From Candidatus Adiutrix sp. (GTDB taxonomy: Bacteria; Desulfobacterota; Desulfarculia; Adiutricales; Adiutricaceae), in NCBI GenBank assembly GCA_031283395.1, contig JAITBV010000291.1:1-5324 (forward strand): a stretch of 5,324 nucleotides of DNA, written 5' to 3'. How positions within the stretch are numbered: position 1 is the stretch's first letter; each line of letters begins with the position of its first letter. The position numbers and the translations under genes were made by a program. Under the pieces are notes generated by a model that was given only the letters and a program-made list of their open reading frames with translations, had not been told where the DNA came from and ran no database searches. Below, in pieces: positions 1 through 3,921 of the stretch.

Positions 1-374
1 CGGCGGGCCAGAAAGCCGGGCACGCCCGAGGCCCCGTGGCGGATGACCAGGGCGTCGGGGGCCATGGCCGCGATGTTCTTGGCCGTGTCGAGTAAGCTCT
101 CGCCCTTGGCCAGGGAGGAACCGGAGGCGGACAGGGCGATGGTGTCGGCCGACAGACGCTTGGCGGCCAGTTCGAAACTCAGGCGGGTGCGGGTGGAATT
201 TTCGTGGAAGAACAGGACCACCAGTTTCCCGCGCAGGGTGGGCACCTTCTTGATGGTCCGCCGGGATATCTCCTTGAAGCTCTCGGCCTGGTCCAGGATG
301 AGGCTCAACTGGCCGGGGCTGTAGTCGTCAAGGTCCAGGAGGTCCTTGGGCAGGCCGGGGAGGGTTTCGATCAT
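1..374 (-). CDS. pyrB: Aspartate carbamoyltransferase catalytic subunit, N-terminal 124 residues (cut by window edge)
   Basis: Aspartate carbamoyltransferase condenses carbamoyl phosphate with aspartate to give carbamoyl aspartate, the committed step of cytosolic pyrimidine synthesis. The visible part is the carbamoyl-phosphate-binding domain. It shows the phosphate-binding loop [14 protein letters not shown] around residues 55-68 (STRTR at 60-64), the [17 protein letters not shown] segment at residues 84-100 with the active-site loop lysine K90, and IRHGASG at 111-117, whose Arg-His pair matches the substrate-contacting R105-H106 of the E. coli enzyme. The loop after STRTR and the KGES motif separate it from ornithine carbamoyltransferase. 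The ATG at 374 begins three bases after the lepB stop, with only a weak GGA purine patch in the lepB end, so it is probably translated from the lepB mRNA. The aspartate domain lies beyond base 1. Family assignment is firm; whether pyrC or a dihydroorotase-like pyrC' follows cannot be seen. Confidence 0.96.
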   Translation of the reverse strand, partial: MIETLPGLPKDLLDLDDYSPGQLSLILDQAESFKEISRRTIKKVPTLRGKLVVLFFHENSTRTRLSFELAAKRLSADTIALSASGSSLAKGESLLDTAKNIAAMAPDALVIRHGASGVPGFLAR

Positions 375-377
375 GAG

Positions 378-1025
378 CTATTCCACTCTGCGGCCGATGC
401 GGCCCACGCGGAGACGGTCGCCGAGGTCCCGGCCGGGGCTGGGGTCCCAGGACCAGTAGAGGCGCCAGGCCCGGCCTTTCAAGAGGCCGAACTCCACCGG
501 GCCCCAGGCCCGGGAGTCGCTGGAATGGTCGCGGTTGTCGCCCATCATGAAATATTCGTTCTCGCCCATGAGCCTCGGCGGGCGGTCGCGCAGGGGCGAA
601 GGGCTGCGCGGGTCGTGGCGGCCGTGGGGGTCTTCGAGCCGGCGGCCGTTGATGAATACCTCGCCGTCCATCAGGGCCACGGTCTCCCCGGGGAGGCCCA
701 CCACCCTTTTCACGAAGTCCTTGTCGTGGTCCTCGGGCGAGATGAATACCACTACGTCCCAGCGCTCGGGCCGTCCGGTTTCCACCCAAATATGGTTATT
801 GAAAGGGTTGCGGAGGCCGTAAGCGAATTTTTCCACCAGCACCCGGTCCCCTTCCAGGAAGGTGGGGATCATGGACCCGGAGGGGATCTGAAAGGCCTGG
901 AACAAAAAGGAGCGGATGACCAGGGCCAGGGCCACGGCCAGGACTATGGCCTGGCCGTATTCCAGGCAGACCTGGCCGAAGGTGGGCTTGGCCTTTTCTG
1001 GTTTTTCCTTTTTCTTTTCGGACAT
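378..1025 (-). CDS. lepB: Signal peptidase I
   Basis: LepB is the inner-membrane serine protease that removes signal peptides from exported pre-proteins on the outer face of the membrane. The 215-residue product has a lysine-rich cytoplasmic N-terminus (residues 1-14), one hydrophobic anchor (about 24-44), then the catalytic-serine box QIPSGSMIPTFLEGD, with the nucleophile at S51. LVEKFAYG follows at 63-70, the general-base lysine is K106 in FVKRVVGLPGE, and the closing box MGDNRDHSSDSRAWG is at 161-175. These are the S26 family boxes in the right order, and the catalytic Ser-Lys dyad is intact. Length is that of short single-anchor type enzymes. I choose ATG at 1025. The in-frame TTG at 1061 lies inside the -35 box of the promoter and cannot be on that transcript. 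No Shine-Dalgarno precedes 1025, and the predicted transcription start falls on or next to the A of the ATG (see findings). pyrB follows after three bases. Confidence 0.97.
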   Translation of the reverse strand: MSEKKKEKPEKAKPTFGQVCLEYGQAIVLAVALALVIRSFLFQAFQIPSGSMIPTFLEGDRVLVEKFAYGLRNPFNNHIWVETGRPERWDVVVFISPEDHDKDFVKRVVGLPGETVALMDGEVFINGRRLEDPHGRHDPRSPSPLRDRPPRLMGENEYFMMGDNRDHSSDSRAWGPVEFGLLKGRAWRLYWSWDPSPGRDLGDRLRVGRIGRRVE

Positions 1026-1032
1026 CGGGGGT

Positions 1033-1061
1033 ATTATAAACAAAACCGGCCCGCCTGGCAA
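1033..1061 (-). promoter_or_regulatory. Sigma70-type promoter of lepB-pyrB
   Basis: Read on the minus strand, TTGCCA (1061-1056) is followed by a 17-bp spacer and a perfect TATAAT (1038-1033), so 11 of 12 bases match the consensus with ideal spacing. It stands just downstream of the rpsU terminator and directly ahead of lepB. Six to seven bases after the -10 box puts the transcript start at about 1026-1025, which is the lepB start codon. The -35 box lies in an inverted repeat, CCGCCT-GGCA-AGGCGG on the plus strand (1051-1066). Confidence 0.85.
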
Positions 1062-1082
1062 GGCGGCGGGGCCGCCATAATA

Positions 1083-1115
1083 AAAAAACCCGGAGCCATT
1101 GGCCCCGGGTTTTTT
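1083..1115 (-). terminator. Intrinsic terminator of rpsU
   Basis: The arms 1083-1097 and 1101-1115 pair over 15 positions around a 3-base loop, with a GC-rich core (CCCGG...CCGGG) flanked by A6 and T6. On the minus strand the transcript ends in a run of seven U. The one non-Watson-Crick pair (bases 1094 and 1104) is a G-U wobble in minus-strand RNA but an A-C mismatch in plus-strand RNA, which favours minus-strand use. It begins 45 bases after the rpsU stop codon. The symmetric A/T tails would let it also stop plus-strand transcription, but no plus-strand gene is seen. Confidence 0.93.
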
Positions 1116-1160
1116 GGGTTTTTCGAATAGTTACGGCTACAATGACCCAAAGCCGCCGCT

Positions 1161-1388
1161 TTAGCCCCTGGGGGTCCGGCGGGCCCGGCGGGCCATGGCC
1201 TTGCGCAGGCGGCGCTTGGATTCGCGCTCCTTGCGCTTGCGGCGCTCGCTGGGCTTCTCGTAGGCCTTCTTGCTCTTTATCTGCTTCAAAAGCCCGTCCC
1301 GGGCTATTTTCCGCTTCAGGGCCTTGATGGCCTGTTCCACATCGTTGTCCCGCACGGAGACTTCAATGCCGGTCTGGTTGCTGCTCAA
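1161..1388 (-). CDS. rpsU: Small ribosomal subunit protein bS21
   Basis: bS21 sits on the platform of the 30S subunit beside the anti-Shine-Dalgarno end of 16S rRNA and helps initiation on natural mRNAs. The 75-residue product is strongly basic. It has the family N-terminus IEVSVRDNDVEQAIKALKRK (residues 8-27), the KKAYEKPSERRKRKERE segment in the middle (about 40-56), and an Arg/Lys-rich helical tail ending RRARRTPRG. The start is TTG at 1388. An AGGTGA (1403-1398) lies 9 bases upstream, while the other candidate, ATT at 1367 where most bS21 proteins would start, has no ribosome-binding site. The TTG start therefore gives about seven extra residues. The gene has its own promoter and terminator, so it is a single-gene transcription unit. 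Identity is secure; the exact N-terminus is less so. Confidence 0.95.
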   Translation of the reverse strand: MSSNQTGIEVSVRDNDVEQAIKALKRKIARDGLLKQIKSKKAYEKPSERRKRKERESKRRLRKAMARRARRTPRG

Positions 1389-1397
1389 TTTAGGGTC

Positions 1398-1403
1398 TCA
1401 CCT
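1398..1403 (-). promoter_or_regulatory. Ribosome-binding site that fixes the rpsU TTG start
   Basis: AGGTGA on the minus strand matches six bases complementary to the usual 16S rRNA 3' end and lies 9 bases before TTG at 1388. No comparable site precedes the alternative ATT start at 1367, so this element decides the start. Confidence 0.7.
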
Positions 1404-1417
1404 GCCGATCTGTGGGT

Positions 1418-1429
1418 GGCGTTGACGCC
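1418..1429 (-). other. Small hairpin in the rpsU 5' untranslated leader
   Basis: In the predicted 55-base leader the minus-strand sequence GGCG-TCAA-CGCC forms a 4-bp GC stem with a four-base loop, 14 bases upstream of the ribosome-binding site. It is short and could be chance in GC-rich DNA. It does not overlap the ribosome-binding site, so no direct masking is evident. Confidence 0.35.
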
Positions 1430-1436
1430 CTGTTTC

Positions 1437-1472
1437 GGCGCGATTTTCCACCATAATCAAAAAATTCGCGCC
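1437..1472. repeat. Operator-like inverted repeat around the rpsU -10 box
   Basis: On the plus strand GGCGCGATTTT (1437-1447) and AAAATTCGCGCC (1461-1472) are inverted copies, with one extra T in the right arm and a 13-base centre. The centre holds the -10 hexamer, the right arm abuts the -35 hexamer, and the left arm covers the predicted transcript start. Only part of the left arm would be transcribed, so the symmetry cannot act as an RNA hairpin in this transcript and is best explained at the DNA level, such as by a dimeric regulator. No regulator is identified. Confidence 0.55.
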
Positions 1473-1478
1473 TGTCAA
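1450..1478 (-). promoter_or_regulatory. Sigma70-type promoter of rpsU
   Basis: Minus strand: consensus TTGACA (1478-1473), a 17-bp spacer containing a T6 run, then TATGGT (1455-1450). The predicted start near 1443 gives a leader of about 55 bases to the TTG start codon at 1388. The element lies between the stop of the XdhC-like gene (1513) and rpsU. Confidence 0.8.
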
Positions 1479-1512
1479 CCATTAAGGGCTTGTCCGTAAA
1501 TAAGGATTTTTG

Positions 1513-2358
1513 CTATCTAAGCATTTCGGCCACAAGGCCGAGGGCCTTCTGGGCCGTGGTCAGGGGCCGGGGGAAGAGGCCGGCCGGGGCGTCGTCCGCT
1601 TCGGCTTCGCCGGCCAGGGCCAGATAGGCCGGCCTGGCCTCCTTTAGAGCCGGCAGAAAGGCGGGGTGTTCCGGGGTGGTGACCACCAGGCGGACGCCTT
1701 CCCGGAGGCCCAGTTCGGCCAGGCGTCCGCTTTCCAGTTCCGGCCAGGAAGAAAGGCGTTCCAGGCCGAATTCGGCCAGGAGCCGGGCTTCCTCCAGTTC
1801 CGGGCCCCGCTGGTCCAGGGTGGTCAGCCAGGTGACGGACAGGCCCGTGCGGGCGGCCAGCCAGGCCGTTTCCAGGGCCAGGGCGTCGTCGCCCAGGACG
1901 AAGAGGCGGCCCAGGCCGGCCTTTAGCGGCAGGAGGGACCACTGGTCCTGAAAGGGTTCCGGCAGGCGGGGGGTGGTCCAGGGCCCGAAGGCGCTCAAGA
2001 GGTGGCGGGCCAGTTTTAGCCCCTCGGGGGAAAGGCAGGGCATGGTCAGGAGCCAGGAGGCCCAGGCCCCGGCCTGGTGGTCCAGGGCGCTGAACCAGAA
2101 CCGTCGGGCTCCCTCGTCGTCGGGGCGGAAGCGTTCCAGGGACAGGCCGGCCGGGGAAAGGAGGCGGCAATCCCCGGGCTTCAGGAGGGAGGCCTCCTCG
2201 GCGGCCTGGGCGGTCATGGCCGGCGATCCCAAGGTCCCGGCCAGGAATTCGCCGGCCGGGCTGAAGACCGCCGCCCGGGCCAGCTGGCGCACCGCGCTCA
2301 TGGCCAGCACCGGGCCCTGGTCCAGGGTCTCCACCAAGGTCGGCAGCCAGGGTTTCAT
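1513..2358 (-). CDS. Divergent XdhC/CoxI-like protein
   Basis: This 281-residue protein follows the XdhC/CoxI layout, although its signature residues are eroded. Residues 5-31 (TLVETLDQGPVLAMSAV onward) match the opening helix and strand. GEFLAGTLGSPAMTAQAAEEA (36-56) matches the family segment that usually reads GSIGGGALEAxVxEEA. Residues 151-180 (RLFVLGDDALALETAWLAARTGLSVTWL) match the start of the C-terminal Rossmann fold. VRLVVTTPEHPAFLPALKEA and AYLALAG (222-250) match the later strand, and PAGLFPRPLTTAQKALGLVAEML the C-terminal helix. Family members help insert sulfurated molybdenum cofactor into molybdenum hydroxylases such as xanthine dehydrogenase. Here the GGG of the N-domain is GSP and the Rossmann glycine loop (GAGHVG type) reads GDDALA, so that role is doubtful. 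Its ATG overlaps the prfB stop as ATGA, with AGAGG (2370-2366) 7 bases upstream, so it is probably translationally coupled. Family call is by eye and moderate; function unknown. Confidence 0.6.
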   Translation of the reverse strand: MKPWLPTLVETLDQGPVLAMSAVRQLARAAVFSPAGEFLAGTLGSPAMTAQAAEEASLLKPGDCRLLSPAGLSLERFRPDDEGARRFWFSALDHQAGAWASWLLTMPCLSPEGLKLARHLLSAFGPWTTPRLPEPFQDQWSLLPLKAGLGRLFVLGDDALALETAWLAARTGLSVTWLTTLDQRGPELEEARLLAEFGLERLSSWPELESGRLAELGLREGVRLVVTTPEHPAFLPALKEARPAYLALAGEAEADDAPAGLFPRPLTTAQKALGLVAEMLR

Positions 2359-3465
2359 GTTCCGGCCTCTTCGGCGCTTTTCATCAGAAAGGCCTTGACG
2401 AAACCGGACAAGTCGCCGTCCAGCACCGCGTCCACGTTCCCGCTCTCAAAGCCGGTGCGGTTGTCCTTGACCAGCCGGTAGGGCTGAAGGACGTAGGAGC
2501 GGATCTGGCTGCCCCAGGCGATCTCCTTTTTGCTGTCGTTGATCTTGCTCAATTCGGCCGCCTTTTTTTCCTGCTCCAGCTGGTAGAGCCTGGCCCGGAG
2601 GACTTTCATGGCCATTTCCTTGTTGCGGTGCTGGCTGCGGTCGTCCTGGCACTGGACCACCAGGCCCGTCGGCAGATGGGTCAGGCGGACGGCGGAGCTG
2701 GTCTTGTTGACGTGCTGGCCCCCGGCCCCGCTGGCCCGGTAGGTATCCACCCTGAGATCCCGGTCGTTTATTTCGATCACTATGTCGTCGGCCACGTCAG
2801 GGGTGACGAAGACGCTGGCGAACGAGGTGTGGCGGCGGCTCTGGGCGTCGAAGGGTGAAATGCGCACCAGGCGGTGGATGCCCACCTCGGACCGCATCAG
2901 GCCGAAGGCGTAGGGGCCGGTCAGGGTGAAGGTGGCGCTTTTAAGGCCCGCCTCGTCGCCGTCCAACTGGTCCACCAGGCGGGCCGTCAGGCGGTGGCGG
3001 TCGGCGTAGCGCAGATACATCCGCAAAAGTATCTGAGCCCAGTCCTGGGCCTCGGTCCCCCCGGCCCCGGCGTTGATGTCCACTATGGCCCCGTCCCCGT
3101 CGTGGGGCCCGCCCAGGGTGCGCTGGACCTCGTAGATATCCAGGGCCCGGGTCAGTTCGTCTATCCGGCCCTTAAGATCGTCCTCCTGGGATTCGTCATT
3201 CTCCTCCAGGGCCATGTCCAACAGCAGGCTTATCTCCTCGCCCTGGCTTTCCAGGGCCGTCCAGGACTGGAGCCTGGCCTGGAGCTGGGTGCGTTCCTGG
3301 CCCGCGGCCTGGGCGTTTTTGGGGTCGTCCCAGAAACCGGTCCGGCCCATGGCCTCGTCGAGTTCGCCCAGGCGGCGGTTTAAGGCCGCCAGGTCAAAGG
3401 TACCCCCTTAGGGTGGCCAGGCGGTCGGCCAGGGTCTTGGACTGGGGCTTGAGGTCTGTCAGCAT
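2355..3465 (-). CDS. prfB: Peptide chain release factor 2, expressed by programmed +1 frameshift
   Basis: RF2 recognises UAA and UGA stop codons in the ribosomal A site and triggers peptide release. Translation starts at ATG 3465 (MLTDLKPQSKTLADRLATLRGYL, 23 codons) and meets an in-frame TGA at 3396-3394. Skipping T3396 continues at GAC (3395) into DLAALNRRLGELDEAMGRTG and on to the TGA at 2357-2355, giving about 369 residues, normal for RF2. SPF, the stop-codon-reading tripeptide, is at about 203-205 in GIHRLVRISPFDAQSRRHTSF. The catalytic GGQ, whose Gln is normally methylated by PrmC, is at about 248-250 in GAGGQHVNKTSSAVRLTH. Both positions lie within two residues of E. coli RF2. The start is supported by GGAAGG (3478-3473) 7 bases upstream and shares one base with the stop of the secreted-protein gene (TAATG). 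An alternative ATG at 3480 has no ribosome-binding site. The two frames are one gene and not a pseudogene. Confidence 0.98.
3393..3408 (-). promoter_or_regulatory. prfB programmed +1 frameshift site
   Basis: On the minus strand the site reads AGGGGG TAC CTT TGA C: an internal Shine-Dalgarno-like AGGGGG (3408-3403), one codon, then the slippery CTT (3399-3397) followed by UGA-C, a weak termination context. It is the same as the E. coli site apart from TAC in place of TAT. When RF2 is scarce, ribosomes pause at UGA and the leucyl-tRNA slips +1 on CUUU; when RF2 is plentiful, synthesis stops after 23 residues. This is autogenous control of RF2 level. Confidence 0.97.
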
Positions 3466-3875
3466 TAGTTGGCCTTCCATTGTTTCATGGCATCGTTTTC
3501 CACGGCCTTGATGGACCAATAGACCTTCACCCGGTCGGCATGGTCGCCGATGACGGTCACGGCCACCCGCTTGGGCTGGATCCTCATCAGGGTGACGAAG
3601 CGGTCGGGCGAGCCTATGCGCAGGTGGTCGTATCTTTTGACCATGGCCGCCGTCTTTTCCCGGTGCTTGGGCATGGACTGGCCCACGGTGATGAGGAAGA
3701 CGGCTTTCTTGTCCGGGCTGGCATACATCATGTAGCCGGGTTCCACCTGGGCCGTTTCCCAGTCCGCCGGGACATCGATGGTGTAGATATCGGCGGCGGC
3801 CAACTCCTCGGCCCGGGCCGGCGCCGCCATTAGGAGGGCCAGAAACAGGCCTATTAGTCCAAAGGAACGCGACAT
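3465..3875 (-). CDS. Small exported protein of unknown function
   Basis: This 136-residue protein starts with a textbook Sec signal peptide: basic SR at 2-3, a hydrophobic stretch (about 5-18), and a probable signal peptidase I site after APARA (residue 22). The mature part of about 114 residues reads as alternating strands and helices. YTIDVPADWETAQVEPGYMMY and KKAVFLITVGQSMPK are the most strand-like, and there is no cysteine. The opening 'xxIDVPxxW' followed by an 'aspDKKAxFLIxV' strand recalls the PsbP/Mog1/DcrB-like fold, but this is a weak resemblance, not an assignment. The ATG at 3875 lies about 11 bases after the predicted transcript start and has only GGGG upstream. Its stop TAA overlaps the prfB start (TAATG), so it is the first gene of the prfB transcript and translation of the two may be coupled. 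It is a real gene by signal peptide, promoter and tight junction. Confidence 0.85.
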   Translation of the reverse strand: MSRSFGLIGLFLALLMAAPARAEELAAADIYTIDVPADWETAQVEPGYMMYASPDKKAVFLITVGQSMPKHREKTAAMVKRYDHLRIGSPDRFVTLMRIQPKRVAVTVIGDHADRVKVYWSIKAVENDAMKQWKAN

Positions 3876-3892
3876 GGTTTCCCCGACCCCTG

Positions 3893-3921
3893 ATTATGCC
3901 TCCTAATCCCCCCCCTGTCAA
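3893..3921 (-). promoter_or_regulatory. Sigma70-type promoter of the exported-protein/prfB unit, with a G8 tract in its spacer
   Basis: Minus strand: consensus TTGACA (3921-3916), a 17-bp spacer, then CATAAT (3898-3893), 11 of 12 bases to consensus. The stop codon of the upstream chelatase gene (TGA, 3920-3918) lies inside the -35 hexamer. The spacer begins with eight consecutive G (3915-3908) directly after the -35 box and also holds a GGAGG (3903-3899) that is upstream of any transcript start and so cannot serve as a ribosome-binding site. The predicted start near 3886 leaves a leader of about 11 bases. Confidence 0.82.

Noticed and set aside
204..1130. Long plus-strand open frame (308 codons) across pyrB, lepB and the terminator
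   Set aside because: It runs antisense to two recognised genes, its product has no family features, and it reads through a terminator hairpin. It is an effect of high GC third positions on the opposite strand.
1389..1512. A terminator for the prfB/XdhC-like unit between 1513 and the rpsU promoter
   Set aside because: No stable GC stem followed by a T run is visible after the stop at 1513. Read-through into rpsU or a factor-dependent end is possible.
1517..2170. Minus-strand 217-codon open frame overlapping the XdhC-like gene
   Set aside because: Composition is Pro/Gly/Arg-rich, typical of an out-of-frame reading of GC-rich coding DNA, with no domain features.
3350..3394. prfB as a pseudogene broken by an in-frame stop
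   Set aside because: The stop sits in the conserved RF2 frameshift context with both flanking frames homologous to RF2.
3899..3903. GGAGG resembling a strong ribosome-binding site
   Set aside because: It lies in the promoter spacer upstream of the predicted transcript start, and no start codon follows at a usable distance.
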